The notes: a model not told the origin generated them from the letters alone. A stretch of DNA of 64,000 bases from Lithospermum erythrorhizon (GCA_019722365.1 JADFUC010001644.1:868001-932000), one strand, 5' to 3'; positions 1 to 13,690 are shown, counted from the first letter of the stretch. Numbers and translations: made by a program.

Positions 1-3000
1 CTCAAGTAACTATTTGGTTTAATTGGTATGCTTAAAGGTATTTTCGGATATCTGAGTCGGGTAGCATCTTAAAATGAGTATCTTAGTGACACAAAGTTAT
101 GTAGTGTTACATAATTGGTTGATAATACTACTATTATGTTGGATTCAAAATGTACATGCGGTGTTAGTTTAAATCAGAGTATAGTGGATCTTGATACCTT
201 GTATATTTTGTGAGATTTGAAGTATGGGTATCATATTTACAATTCATTTTGTAAATACGTATGGATTATTTTGAACTACTCGTTTTATTTTAAGTTGCGT
301 ATTTCACCATTATGTTTGGCGTATTAAGTTTACCTATTTTATTCACCGTTTATTGGGCAAACTAAATGCATGACTTTATAATGTGAAATAAAATAAGTTA
401 AGGAGAAATCAAAATGACTTGTTGAAACAAAGTGTTCTGACACGATCTCCTTCGACTATTTAGAGTTGTATGCCAATAGAGGATAACTTTAAATATCAAA
501 ACATTTGGGCAGTTGATCATGTTGATACGTTGCATGAACTTTGGTTCAAGTGAACAAAAGTCACGTATTATGATTGAGAAAGGATAATTAATTTTTTGAC
601 CCGATCAAAGGTGATGATGCCATGAATACCAATATGTCATATTATTTCTTAAATGGCTGAAACAATGGCTTAAATAATAAATAGTTTGAATGATCCTTGA
701 ATGTTATTAGCCAACGACCCCATACAGAATCGTATGCGGGGTTAAATTGTCCAATCCACGGACACGGAATCTCACGCTGTCGATGGATAACTCAATTTAC
801 AAACCCACGTCCTGAATAAACCCATAAAACATTATCTGACGACGAAGCGGTTTTAAGAAAAAGAATCCGTAGTGGTATTTCCTAACCAGCCATCTGTCAT
901 CGTTAATGCAAAATATCTCACAACCCAACTAGTGCGAAATCCCAAAAATGCAATAATCTGAGACAAGCGAATTTAATCCAAAAACAACGAGGCGCAGTTC
1001 TTGCGTCTACTTTAGGCTACAGGCAGGTGCTGAGAGCAAAGTGGCAGCAGCGCCCACATCGACCTCGCGCAAATGAAAATGCAGCATACTTGAATATGAT
1101 GTAGGCTGCGAAGGCTTAGTGAATATTTATCTCGAGTGAACATTGCTTGCTCTCGATTAACATAATTTAAAATCATTAGTTTTGGATATGATAAATGGAT
1201 ATTTCAAAATGATATATACAATGTATGGCCATCATATAAAAATCATTCTTACTGATCATTTTCAAAATGCATAATTTATAGGCTACGTCGACTAGATATA
1301 AATATTTGAATAAAGAACATTCGAGGAAACCAAAGATAATCATCGTTTCCCAAAACACCAACAACGATATCGAATAAGTCAACAACTCTATTCTATAAAA
1401 TTGACATGATAGGGCCTTACAGCTATACCACTACATCGCTGATATTTCTATTCGGCCCATATGCTAATACTACTCAACTCAGTACAACTCAATCGGCTTC
1501 CGACAACCGAGTCGGCTCAATCGACTCATATCGACTCATATCAGATTTTTACGACTAATGCGCATATAATCCTTCTCGACTGCGAGGGGAGAAAACATGT
1601 CGTGGAGCATAGAAGCTATCAGAATCGTAACGAGGTATGAAGCAAAATACACCGCTATGCGAATTATAGGTGCAATCCGGATCGCCTTTCGCGTACATCA
1701 ATGACTCAGCGGTTATCACAGTAGTATAAGGCCTGACACCGGGTAGTACAACCTACACATATATCGACAACTCCTCCTGAGTCGTACTATGCCAATCGAT
1801 AGCAAGACACCACAAACATCAAAATGACCAACTCACGAAATCAACACAAATCTCGAAACACCTATGAATCCATGTAACCTCTAGAATCCGACTACCATGA
1901 ATAATCAACACATAGATATATATAACATGCTCACAACTTCATGAGTCTGTGGCGTTCACGAAAAAGTAAGTGTCCCCACACATGAGACAAATACAGCTAA
2001 CAACGTAATATCGCCTCGCCTACTTAGTCCGATGTCTCTTCCCGCGATTCGTGCCTAATCACACATGCAAATTTACAATTAATACTTATTATAATTTTAA
2101 CCCTTATCATTTAAGTTTTGACTATCCAACTATATGATATTTGGTTATCAATTTAACCTTACAGGTGGAAAAGATTATTATCGTTTAACCCGACAAATAA
2201 AACAACAAAAGTTCAACCATTTTTTAATTCTCTATTTTGACCGTCGCCGTTACCCCAACAATAACGCTCTAATCCAAATTCTAATCAATCAAATGTCAGA
2301 TTCCCAAATTAATTAAGCCGTTATACCTGACCTTTAATTCAAGCGTCGACTACTACTCGACTTTACTGAAACTACCTCAGCCTTAATCACTTCCAATCCA
2401 ACGCCAAAATCAACTACCCACCGAAACAAGCTATTAAAGGTCAATAACATCATATTATTCTGAGCAAAGGTGATTTGGGAAAAAGTAAACCCTCGACATC
2501 AACCGCAATACAACTCAAAAATCATGACTCTAACCACATAGCCTAAGCACAGATATTCACTTTATACCATTTATAGATGCCAAAAACAAAGATCAACTCA
2601 AAAGTCAAACTTACAAAATAGTCAACTTAAGCTCAAAATGATGAGATTTGAAGATTAGAAAGCATACCTATGATAATCTCAAGATGGGGAACAAGATTAG
2701 GGAGTTAGATCAGCCAGATTCACGAAAATGAAAAAAACGGAGTTTGGAAAGATGGGGGTTCGACTTATTTAGAATCTAGTATGAATTTGTCGTGATAAAC
2801 ACAATTTCATAGAATCCTCAAAGATGTATATTAATCTAAACACAAAAATATAAATGTATGAATCTGAGAATTACATTCTGACGGAAGAGCGAATGAACCC
2901 CGAAACCACTTGATCGACCCAGCGTGAATGCCCGCTTCAAGTCTTCTCCAAAGCATTCCCAACACGAAATGATGTCTCTAGATTGCAAACACGAGGGAAA

Positions 3001-4446
3001 TAAACCGAGTACTTGAACTTCTTAGAGTTTGAAAGGTATAAATTGGAAGGAAAGCTGCCAGTCATCAGGGAGAGGCGGCTTTCAAGAGGAAATGGAAGCA
3101 AGGGATTTTCATGAAATGAAAAATCCTTGTCCTCTTCTTTAAATACCATTTGTCAATTTCCGCCGTTAAGCGGCTAGTTAAGAAATCCCGATTTAACTCG
3201 TTAACTTAATTGAACCGTTATGTGCCCAATTAAATAATGAGTCAGCTAGTGATTGTTATTTTAATTGACTTGTTATTTTAATTTAACTTAACAAGTCAAT
3301 TAAAATACAACGATTTATATCGAAAAAACTTATCAAGTTATTCGTAATTTCAGTTGCTTAATTGATTCAACACGAAGTTTAACGGGTGATGTTAAATCGA
3401 TATATATTTGACAATATATAAATATTGAGAAATACACCTCTGATATCTGAGAATACGTTTTAATTTCATTCATGAAATATTATTCGAATATCATTGTATG
3501 TGTGTGGCCTTCTAGGCTCAAATAATAGTCGGTTGTATAATAATAATAATTGACCAATTACTATTATTATAACGATTAATAGTAAGATCTAGCGATCGTT
3601 CGCAACGCCAAATTATCATGAGAACCCACACTAGTATATACAATTACTAAAAGGTGAACACTAAGTTACAGTAATCTCGTTTAAGCGAGCCAGGTAAATG
3701 AATAGATACCTGAGTGCTCGCAGCGGACATAATAAAGGAATCGGTCGTTGATTTCAGCAAGCCTCGCTTGAAGAAGAAAAGGTTGATGGGTTTGGTAATG
3801 ATAGAAGAATAGTTGAGTGGAGGTTGGTGGAAGATATTTGAAATGAGGTTTAGGTGCCGTTTGGTTTACGGTTGTCGGCTTACTGCTTCTCGGTTTAACA
3901 ACTGCTTCGGACATGTATTTAATTTTGTTTCTACTCAAAATAAATTATCACTGCGACTATATTATTATTGTTAGGCTACAAATTTTTAATTCCTACCTCA
4001 AAACCTTTCAGTAAGACGCTAGAATAATATTAAAATAATACTAATCAGGGTATATCGATTTTATTCCAAAAGTATTGAAAAAAATCTTTGGGCCCGCCAC
4101 AGCGGATATATAATACAATTGATCGACTTAGAGTAGCGAGGTTATTTCATGTTTAGTATCTGCGTACCGAGACAATGATTGGTATATAGTTTCTTTAACG
4201 TGATGAACATGGTTCGTGAATTGTGATGAAACAAAAGCTTATGGTATGTATAACGAATAAGCAAAGTTATACATTAGGATTCGCGTCGACATGCAGGTTG
4301 GTGAATATGGAACTATAAGTTGAAGTTAATGATTCACTTCATTATTCGAACTTTAAAGCATGGAAAGAAGGATTTTTAAGTAACATTTAGGAATTGAAGG
4401 AGTTTTGATTAAACCTAAATATCTCAAATAATTTTGTTGTCAAAGT
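1..4446. other. Repeat-derived intergenic DNA, no supported gene
   Basis: No exon structure or conserved protein domain was found on either strand. The short open frames here (the longest about 85-90 codons) lack family similarity and flanking splice signals. Base composition shifts between AT-rich stretches and moderate-GC patches (about 700-1100 and 1500-2100), which suits decayed retrotransposon sequence. The LTR-like segment immediately downstream supports this, but I could not identify a gag, protease, reverse transcriptase or integrase motif. Confidence 0.5.
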
Positions 4447-5659
4447 TGTAATGTCTTGGCTGAAATTGCGATTAATAGAGAACACTAGTTTTGACTCGCG
4501 TGATTTAGTCATGGATATGAGCGAAGTAAGCGATAGCCGGAAGACAAGATACAAGAAAGAAGTTATCGGTCTTGTGTAATGATAGGCGAGCTGAATTATA
4601 GAGCACCACAGTTTTAAAAGACAAGATCTGGGTTTGTTGGTTGGATTGGCAGAATGAGTTGTTTAGGGTTGTTGGAGTATGTTGAGTTGTACTATTCGGT
4701 GTGCCTTGTGCCGGTATGAGTGTGGTGTATTTGTCTACCGTTCTGAGTGTGTTGTTTAGCTTGTGTCGACCCAGGCGCAAAGTTTGCTCCCGAGGTTGAG
4801 GTTGGTTGGCAAGACCTTAACTTTGTTGAAATCCGGATTTATGTTGAGTTGATTGAGTTGTTTAGTTGTGGGTTTGAGTAGTACTAGTGTTGTTGGTAGA
4901 GTTGTGGACTTATTTGGGTATTGTTGTCACTGTTTTCTTTGAGATGCATGATTATAGTTGGATGTTCTTTACTAGAATGTGCATGTTTAGTTGATGGGCC
5001 TATGAATTTACGATCATAGTAATGTCGGTATTAGTATACTTTTATGATGCAAGCATGATCATGAACTCGCTAATGATATTTTTATTTTATAATGGCCTTG
5101 AGTCGTGTAGTATTCTGCAATATCTATCTATTTTATGCGAATTTAACTATTCTTATATTACGCTACGCGTGGGTGTGGGTTAATTTCCACTCTTGAGATA
5201 AGTATTCACTAAGCTTCGCAGCTTACACCCTATTCGCTCTGGGCGGCATTTTATTTGTGCCAGGTTGACAGGTGGTGCTTCAGCGTTTTCGGAATCGTTC
5301 GTGTGATCGTGACTTAGTGCCTAGGTGAGCGACGGGTGGTCGTAGATCCTCACAGTCTTGTTGTTTTGATTGTAGTTCGGATTTCTATATTGTTGTTATT
5401 TCGAGATTTCAGACTGAAATGTTGTTGACATTTTGTACTTTGGAAGATTGTTGTATTCTGGTTGTTTTGTGTGATTAGGAAATACCACGATGGATTACTT
5501 TCTTATAAACCGTTCTTTTCAGATGTATCTTGTTTTATTGGTTTATTTAAGGACAGGTGGGTCTTTTAAATTTGAGTCATCCATCGATTTGGTGACTCTG
5601 GTGTCCAGGATTTGGACGATTCTAACCTCAGGGCGGCCGACCTGGGGCGGGTCGTTACA
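4447..5659 (+). mobile_element. Probable Ty3/gypsy-type LTR fragment
   Basis: The segment starts TGTAATGTC and ends GTCGTTACA, so it has the TG...CA ends and near-inverted TGTAA/TTACA termini usual for plant Ty3/gypsy LTRs. The last part (about 5200-5659) has the moderate-GC, pyrimidine-rich character of an LTR R-U5 region. No second LTR, primer-binding site or polypurine tract is recognisable. The five bases on each side (AAAGT and GTCCA) do not match, so it is either one LTR of a larger broken element or an eroded solo LTR. The left boundary is less certain than the right. Confidence 0.4.
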
Positions 5660-5713
5660 GTCCAGTTTATTTTCAACTGTCAAAATTAAAAAATTATGAT
5701 GTCTTAACTTTTA

Positions 5714-5948
5714 CTCTCTCTATTTCAAATTAATTGACGTTTTGAGATTGCGTATCAAGGCTTTGATCACAAATTACTTTTTATTCACTAATCCAAAAAA
5801 TATAAAATTGATATCATTGAATTTGTTTTTTAAAATATTTTCATAATATTATTTTTTTGTAATTTTTCATAATATACATAAAAAATAATTAATGATTAAA
5901 GTTGTGTCTTGAAAAGTGAGAAAATCAATTAATTTGAAATGGAGGTAG
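5714..5948. mobile_element. Stowaway-like MITE
   Basis: A 235-bp non-coding element flanked by TA on both sides. The left end reads CTCTCTCTATTTCAAATTAA and the reverse complement of the right end reads CTACCTCCATTTCAAATTAA, an inverted repeat of about 30 bp with a few mismatches. The interior is AT-rich and has no coding capacity. The TA duplication and the CTMCCTCC-type terminus are typical of Stowaway (Tc1/mariner) MITEs. Confidence 0.75.
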
Positions 5949-6688
5949 TAATTGACATTCATAATCAAAATTATCATCAACGTTACCCAATACTTATGAA
6001 AGACTCTCGTCCATAGAGTCTCGTCTAAACGGAATAAGGAGAGGTCGGATAGAATGTGTTCTCCACATGGATTGTTTCTAAATCAACTCAAGAGAATAGT
6101 GACAACGCTATCTAGTATGAATACTTCACAAAAGATAAGAAGTATATCCAATATGACAAGTTCGATAGAGAAAGCGTTGGTACTTCTTACCTTTTGGGTT
6201 ACAAGCTCATCTATCCCGTCAACTCTGTCATCCTTACGGATCCAAATTCTTAGAGGACGAAACCGTCATCCTAATAGCTCCCATGCGTCCATACCTTTGT
6301 TCAACTAAAGTTTGTGTGGATGGAAATGAGCAACACGAGGGAGGTAAATTTACGGGATGTGCATCTGCTGGTTAGGATACCGACCATCCTCACTTAAACA
6401 ACTCAATACAAGACACCTCTATTAGAAACCGAACTCACATTATACGAGAATACAAGAGTTACCACGACGTTTAACCAGTTGATCCATGTCCGGACCCGAA
6501 TCATTAAAAATAGTGCAAGACAAGACGAAGACAAACAAAGAATGAGTACTACTATTACCCTATTACACAACCAAAAATTACAAAAAGTAGCACAAATCCC
6601 AACCCACCCCCGATTCAAATAATCATTTTCAATCATAATTTGATTTATTATTAATTTACACATTTAATTTGAAATTAATTTCAAAAAA
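5949..6688. other. Intergenic region and probable promoter/5' leader of the next gene
   Basis: Contains no recognisable gene. The stretch just before 6689 is AT-rich and probably includes the promoter and 5' UTR of the downstream gene. No TATA box could be assigned with confidence. Confidence 0.4.
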
Positions 6689-9600
6689 ATGGCGAAAAAG
6701 AAAGCAACCATGACTTTGAAGGACTTTCATGGTGGCTCTATCCCTTCAGATCTCCCTCTCCCTTCTGCTCCTGGCGTGTATGTATAATATTATTTTATTA
6801 TTAATTTTTTTGAATTTTTTAATATTTTTTTTGAATTTTTTTAATGTTGTAAATTAGTTTTGGTGATTTGGGTTTTTTTTTATAGTTTTACTTGGTAATT
6901 ATTAGTTGTCCTAATTTTCAAGATCGATTTATTTATGTTGTGAATTAGTTTTAGTGATTTGGGTTTTTATTGCTACTTAATTATTAGTTTTCCTAATTTT
7001 TAAGATTGATTTGTTAAAAAAAAAATTGAGCTTTTTATGGTGTGGATTAGTTTTAGTGATTTGGGGTTTTGTTGTTTATACAGTTATACTTTGTAATTAT
7101 GAGTTTTATTAATTTTCAGATTGATTTGTTAAAAAAAATTGAGCTTTTTTATGATGTGAATTTGGTTTTGGTGATTTGGGGTTTAATTACTTATATATGG
7201 TAATTATTAGTTGTACTAATTTTCAATTTTTGGTGTATTGGGGTTTCATTACTTGTACAGTTATAGTTTGTGACTATGAGTTTCCTAGTTTTTATCTAAT
7301 TTGGGTTTTAAACGTTCGAGTTATTGGTTTTCTGGTACGGTTTATTCGAAGATTGGATTTTTTTCATGTTTCGATTTTTTAGTTAATTTAATATTTTTAG
7401 CTTGTCTAATTTATCAATGTTTAGGTATTAGATTAGATCTAACATTGACAATTAATTTAACGTTCAAGCCGGGAATTCATTTGTTGATACATTTTCTCAT
7501 CCCAATATTTCTTTTGGTAAAAACTGTGATTGTATATTGTTATCTTGCAAGTCACAGTATTTCAACTTCTGATTGGAAATGTTGAATTTCTGACAGGATG
7601 GTGAGGCAACCCGATCGCATTAGTTTTGATCGCCCGTCGAGCTGGGGAAATCCAACAGCGAGATCTGATCATCGGTTGAGGCCTGGATCAGCTGGCACAG
7701 CCAGAAACTTTGAGGAAAGGACTTTATTTTTCACAAACGCTTCCCACATTGGTCGAAATTTTGACGAGGATGAGAGAAAACCGTTGGATGGGGGATCTGC
7801 TCCTCGTCGAACAGTTAGTGATGAGGATATTTTAGCTTTACCCTCTCGTGCTGACAATAATATAGATTCTTTGCCTGTTAATCGGACTGCTAATCGCCCT
7901 TCTTCGACTCCCACATCTGAGCATTCAAGTCATGGGGTGAGTGGCTTATATACTGGTAGGTTTACTGAAGTCAATCATAAGGGAGTTAGTATACCTAATT
8001 ATGGTGGCAATACTGTACAAGTGGTTGGTGGATCACGTCCAAATGCATGGGGGTTGAGGAAGGATAGTGCAGTGAAAGAGATTGTTTCTCCAACTGTATA
8101 TGCTTCTGATGATGTGTCTAAGATGGCCCATGCTAGTGCACTTGACAAAGTGTCTTCTGGTAGGTGGCACCCAAATAAACATGTGTCTCGAGTAGATGCT
8201 GACTTTATTCGTCGCACTGAGTCTGAAAATTCACGGGAGTACAGTGGCCCTGTTACGTACACTAAGGATTCTTACACTACTGATACTTCACTTGCAATGC
8301 ATGTGGGAAAAAGCTTGACTATTGAAGATAAGGCTCATGGTTCTGAGATTATGTTCTCTGCCTATGAAAGTGGTAGATCAACGACATCAATAGAGACAGG
8401 GGTTGGATACCATTCAATAAACGCACATGATACTAGCACATTGGGAAATTATGAAAGCCAGCTGCCAGTTCCATCTCAGACAACAGAAAGACCCAAGCTG
8501 AAGTTGCTCCCTCGGTCAAAGCCGTTGGAGAAGATAGACCCACCAGTGGAATATAAGAAGGTGAATTATTATAAATTCAATGGATAATTTATTTAAGTTT
8601 CATTATTTGCCGTTGTCTCATTCTGTATCTATGCAGGGATTCAATCAACCAAGTGGGACGGCACATATGAACAATGAATGTTTATCTCCTCCATCTATCA
8701 AATCTAGCCATACTGGAATCTATGTTTCCGATCAAGGAGTGGAGGACCCAAAATTGGACTTGCAGACTCGGCTACATCCTTTTGAAAATGTGGAAGGAGC
8801 TAATGGAAGTGATAGGTAGGTGACCTGATTTGTGCTTTTAATAATATTTACTTTCAGTCTCCACACTTGTTCTTGGCAAGAGCTATGCAATCTGGAATTA
8901 TGGTCGTCTCAAATATTTAATTTAATAAATGTTGCATTTTAAAAATTATGTTGGGTGGGATTTCTGGTTGTTGTTGGAGACCCACTTTTAACACTAATAT
9001 TGTAACCAAACCAAATCTTATCCACTGGGTAAGCCTATTATTGTAACCCTTTGTGTGTGTTTTTCTCTTAAGGTTTAGTATTTGTTATTGTTTGATTTTT
9101 CTTCCTTTTTGTAACGGTACTAACGATTTGCTACAGGAAAGTAGTGCTTAGTGGTGCTCACACAAGAGAAATGATGGTGAGTTTATTTTCTTGTTTGTCT
9201 TCTATTTGTTTTATGTAAATATATACAGCTCTCTTGAAAAGTGTGGTTGTAATATCCTTATTTTGAGACCATGTAAATATGTTGTCAGGTGCTAAAGGGG
9301 CGTGGCGTTAATGATAATGTTACTTTCATAAACAACGTCCAAATGGGGTATGTTGGTTCTTAGTTATAGTGTTGTTTTGTAATATCATCTATTCATTTGA
9401 TTCTGAATTGTGTGTTTAAATAATTGTAAATTGAAGGGTCAAAGAAGAGGTTGTCAAATCAGATAGAATGTCTCACCAATCGCCTGCAACTCGTTATGCT
9501 AATAAAGAAGGGAGTCTTCATGTTGATACTAGGCCAACAAGGAGTTATGATAAGAGAGACCATCGAGCAGGTGTTGAAAGAGCTGATTTGCAGCAAAAAA

Positions 9601-9905
9601 ATTGGAGGAATGACAACCGGAGGAACTACAGGAGATCTGAGGAACGTCAGCAGCAGCCAGCTTCTCAGGAAAGACCTCCTTCACCAGAGACTTGGCGCAA
9701 ACCTGTTGAGCAGCCTGATACTTCTGGACCGCGTGTTGGTAAAGTGGCATCACCTTTGGAGCTTGCCCAAGCATTCTCAAAATCCAAATCTGATATGGCA
9801 ACTCCTGAACGTCTCATGGGTCATCGGAGCTTTACAAACCGCAGCCAGGTGCCATTTTCTAGGCTAACAGTTTCCTCCCCAAGGCCCCAGATTAATGGTC
9901 ATTGA
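6689..9905 (+). CDS. Conserved plant protein of unknown function (599 aa, six exons)
   Basis: Spliced from six exons: 6689-6777, 7597-8560, 8637-8815, 9137-9176, 9289-9347 and 9437-9905. All introns are GT-AG and all phases agree, giving 600 codons including the stop. The short first exon encodes an N-terminal block, LKDFHGGSIPSDLPLPSAPG, that I recognise as strongly conserved in an uncharacterised plant family; it fixes the start at 6689. Exon 2 continues with a PDRISFDRPSSWGNP block. The rest is rich in Ser, Arg, Pro, Asp and Gln and looks largely disordered. The C-terminal exon carries a basic RNDNRRNYRRSEE stretch, an SPLELAQAFSKSKSD helix-like block and a PFSRL motif near the end. There is no signal peptide, membrane segment or enzymatic motif. 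The basic, low-complexity character would suit an RNA- or ribosome-associated protein, but that is inference. Confidence 0.85.
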
Positions 9906-10956
9906 GTTCAGAAATCTCAATATGTCTCGTACATTTTAGTGTTCGGGAAACAAAAATTAAGTTTGTTGAAGTTATGCCTTTGGATGATCTATTAGAGCTC
10001 GTCGATGATTGTTGTTCTCCCTCTAGTTTTAACTCCCATAATATAGATCAAGATAAAGGACTAGGGAATGAGAAGTTGAATAAACACCTACAATGCCAAA
10101 ACTGAAGGGTTCTGTACCAACGCGGCAAAGGCGTCGATGGTTCTGATGCCTTGATCTCTTTATAACTTATTGATGTACACCATGTCTTCTTTCAATGAAT
10201 AATGTGGGAACCTTCAATTATTTTGAATTTACTTTGGATATGAAGTTTGAAAATTGAAATTCATCATATGATACTGATTTGTTTCTTTGTTTTTCATGTT
10301 CAATAGATTATTATGCTTTCCATAATCGGTTACAAACATTACATCGATTATAGCTTGTTTTCCCCCAACTGTTAAGTTGTCAAACATGTACCATTATTGA
10401 CATTGATGTGCGAGAGGATCGCCTACCTTCCTCTGGTACCCCTTTTATGTATCCAAATTTTATACAGTATGCATTGAATGGTTACATTACAACTACCAAT
10501 AATCCTCTCAATACATGATGTACAAGAGGATCTTTTTTGGTTTCCAATCAACGTGGTAGTCTTGGATTTATAATCTCGTTTTCCTAGAGCGATATAACAA
10601 TGGAGGAATACTTGAAAGAACACTAGATAAAACATGTGCAAAGTCTACAACATAGGATCAACAACCATACATATAAAGAGGACAATAGCAGCAGAGCCTC
10701 TAAACACAAGCTACCTACATATCATCAAAAAATATTCATCACTGGTATGAACTAAAGCTACTTCCTTGACGTTATCAAAAATCCAGAACCGAAAGTGAAC
10801 CTGCTAAACAGATAACATAACAATAGAATCATTTGGAAGTTCAGAAGAAGTGCAAAAAAGTTATAGATCAACATATTCATTTACTTGCTAGGATGAAGAA
10901 GGGGATGTTACAAGAAAAATCCATGGGATGAAAGGAGCGCATACTGCTATGGTTTA
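9906..10956. other. Convergent 3' intergenic region
   Basis: Lies between the stop codons of two convergent genes. It must hold both 3' UTRs; an AATGAATAATG stretch near 10192-10203 could act in polyadenylation of the plus-strand gene. No coding or RNA gene is seen. Confidence 0.5.
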
Positions 10957-13027
10957 CTAGGGTGACGATTCAGGAGTTGCTGATTCAGACGTTGCCTCTT
11001 GCTTCGATCTCCTGGCTGGGGGGCCATCTCTTTGCCTGACATATGCTTTACTCTTGTATTTTGGTCGATTAGACTGCTTGGGCTGATAAGTTGGATAAGT
11101 ACAAGGAATTATTTCTCCATTGACATACTTGTCACCTGGGCAATCAAAAACAAGTGAACAAATCAGGAGAAATCCACATCATAGTAAAATGACGAACTTG
11201 TGTATTGTAAAGCAAATTACCTCCATAATCCTTATTCTTAACATCTATATATGAATCTGGAAGCACCCACAGAACTCCAGGCAATCCTACAATCAGAATT
11301 GCAAGAGGGGACAATAAGTTTCTATCAGGATTTACTAAACTACTAACACACAACTTGAGGGCATGCAACGATAGGAAGTGGAACCGGAATCCTAGAACAT
11401 GCAAAAAAGAAAACAAAGTGTACCACTAACCCTTAAACTTTTCTGATGTTTCTTCATCAACTGTGCATTGGAATCCCGTATAAGTTGTGGTACTAAAAGC
11501 GTACATATTCTTCTTAGCTTCTTCCATACTGATACAAGAGAGAAGACCAGTGTGAAATGCAAATAGACCATTAGATCAGAGAATTCGGAAAGGTGAGAAG
11601 CCAATAATTTCCCACTAGTTGACCACAACTTATAGGCTCATACATATTGAATTTAAGAGTAGCAAATTAGTGAACTAAACTAACATAACTGCACGCTTAG
11701 GTAAGTTGCAAGGAGGTAATGCTTTAAAAGTCTTGTGATTCATTGCTCTTATTAATGAAAAAAGCACAGAAGAACAATTATAATGCTGCTATCCATCCTA
11801 CTAAAGTACAACAGAATGTAATCCATATATGTTCTTAGATGCCTCGGAGACGATAATTATATACAATTTGCACATTCATCCGACACTATCTTTAACAATT
11901 TAAGGGTGTAAACATTACTATAACTAGACGCCATGGGGCTTAAATTCAAGCTGCATTTCTATTTCATAAAGCCACTCCACTCCCATCGAAGTTTGTCCAA
12001 GTGCATAAACAAGATATTCAATACTTCTGTTAAGTTCCATTCTTTTCATATTATACATCATGACATATTCCCTCCCCAAATGTTAGTTTAATATTAGTCT
12101 TTAACTATCAAGAACACCCCAAATGAAATCCATTTAGCCTCAAATCACCCAAGTTGAAAAATATTTTCTTTAAGGTAAAACTAAAGCAAATGAAGCACTA
12201 TATACAAGTTATATATTATCATCAGCTTCAATTCCCACCAATACCACAAAGATTCTTCCAAATTACATGAATATATATGCGCCTTATAAATAAACAAAAC
12301 AACCCAAAACAGCAACACATAAAAAACCCAAAAATACAAGCCATTAAAAACCATATTTCACATGGAGGAAACTATAAAGATTACATTTTTAACCAACTCT
12401 AAAAAATAAAAAATAAACCAACCTGGCCCTGCATAGACCAATACAACAACAACAAAAAAAAAACCCAAAAATATAAGCCATTAAAAAACCATTTTTTACA
12501 TGCATTAAACTATAAAGATTACATTTTTAACCAACTATAACAAAATAAAAAATAAACCAACCTGCCAAAGACCAATACAAAAAAAAAACCCAAAAATATA
12601 AGCCATTAAAAACCATTTTTTACAGACATTAAACTATAAAGATTGCATTTTTACCAAATCTGGGTAATAAAAACCAAACCAACCTGCCAAGAACAGTAGC
12701 AAGAGTATTAAGATAAGTATCAATCATTTGTTCTCTTGTAGGTGCAGGGTCTTTAGGAAAATCCATAACAATTAGCCAATGATTATAGTCACATCCAGGC
12801 AACATAATGCTCTCTCTTTGTTCACCATTATTATTACTTCTATCAGATGCTGCCTTAATGAGAGGCAACCTTAACTGTGTTGATGAATGGTTGAATGGTT
12901 TTGTTGGGTTTGGGAGAGAGTATGGAGAGGGTAGAGAGAGGAGAAAAAATGGGGGGGTTGGGTGGGTTTGGAGGTGGGGGTAGGGGGGTAGGGGTTTGGT
13001 GAGGAAAGATAGTTTGAGAGTTGCCAT
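10957..13027 (-). CDS. MORF9: Multiple organellar RNA editing factor 9 (MORF9/RIP9-like), plastid
   Basis: Four exons on the minus strand: 13027-12684, 11528-11431, 11286-11221 and 11135-10957; GT-AG introns, 228 aa. MORF proteins bind PPR editing factors and are needed for C-to-U editing of organellar transcripts. Residues 1 to about 55 form a Ser/Pro/Leu-rich chloroplast transit peptide. The MORF box follows: [20 protein letters not shown], then [19 protein letters not shown], then a [20 protein letters not shown] block ending in [12 protein letters not shown]. The PGCDYNHW and [16 protein letters not shown] wording fits MORF9 rather than MORF2, which has other residues there. The C-terminus is basic, then Ser/Glu-rich. 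Intron 1 is about 1.15 kb and contains a tandem repeat that copies the exon 1 splice junction (see the repeat entry). The gene is convergent with the unknown gene ending at 9905. Confidence 0.93.
12321..12695. repeat. Three-copy tandem repeat in MORF9 intron 1, spanning the exon 1 donor
   Basis: Three direct copies of about 120-130 bp start near 12321, 12454 and 12581. Each contains the elements CCCAAAAATAYAAGCCATTA, AAACTATAAAGATTRCATTT and AAACCAACCTG. On the gene strand the last element reads CAGGTTGGTTT, the exact exon 1/intron 1 junction (GGCAG|GTTGG) in the copy next to the exon. The two inner copies therefore carry donor look-alikes inside the intron. Confidence 0.8.
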
Positions 13028-13690
13028 TGGAACAATGTTTCAGAGAAGTGAAGAGGATAAGGTGGTAATAAGCAGAAAAGGGAGGGAGACTGAAGATATT
13101 AATAATAATATCAACATGCCTTAATGGTTCTTGGCCTATTGCCTAAACGAAGTTGGGAGATCGAAGTCTATTTAATTGATTCAAGAGTTACATCGACACA
13201 TATCTATCTATTAATTGACAAAAGATAAGAAGTGAAAAGGATAAGGTGGTAATAAGCCCAAAGGGGAAGGAGACTGGATATATTATTAACATCAACGTGC
13301 TCCTCATTGGGGCTTCAAGTTTGCCGCCTAAACGATTAGCTACTGATAAGACGAATACTTAATCACGTGGATAACAAGGAATCTATTTTCAAATTGATTC
13401 AAGAGTGGACTACAAATATTTATTGTATCTACTATTTTGCAAAAGATAAAATATAGTTGGTGTCATAAATCATCTTATTTTAATTTATTATATCTAAGAG
13501 CTATAAAATATGAAATCTTTGATTTCGTAAGACATGAAAACAAAGATGGAATATATTTAATGGTGGTAAAATGGTCGATTCAATTCTCAAAATAATTATG
13601 GAAGATATTTATTTTAGGTTATTTTATGAGAAGATATCAGCTTTAAACGGAACCGTGATTTAATTTATGTTTCAACTTTTCATCGAAAAA

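Noticed and set aside
3681..3938. 85-codon open frame on the minus strand with Pro/Lys-rich N-terminus
   Set aside because: No family similarity, no flanking exons and no conserved motif; probably chance in repeat DNA.
4505..4780. 91-codon open frame on the minus strand
   Set aside because: Falls inside the LTR-like segment, is Asn/Thr/Gln-rich and lacks similarity.
9451..9867. 138-codon frame overlapping the last exon of the unknown gene
   Set aside because: The alternative frame breaks phase with the upstream exons; the 9437-9905 frame continues the spliced protein to its stop.
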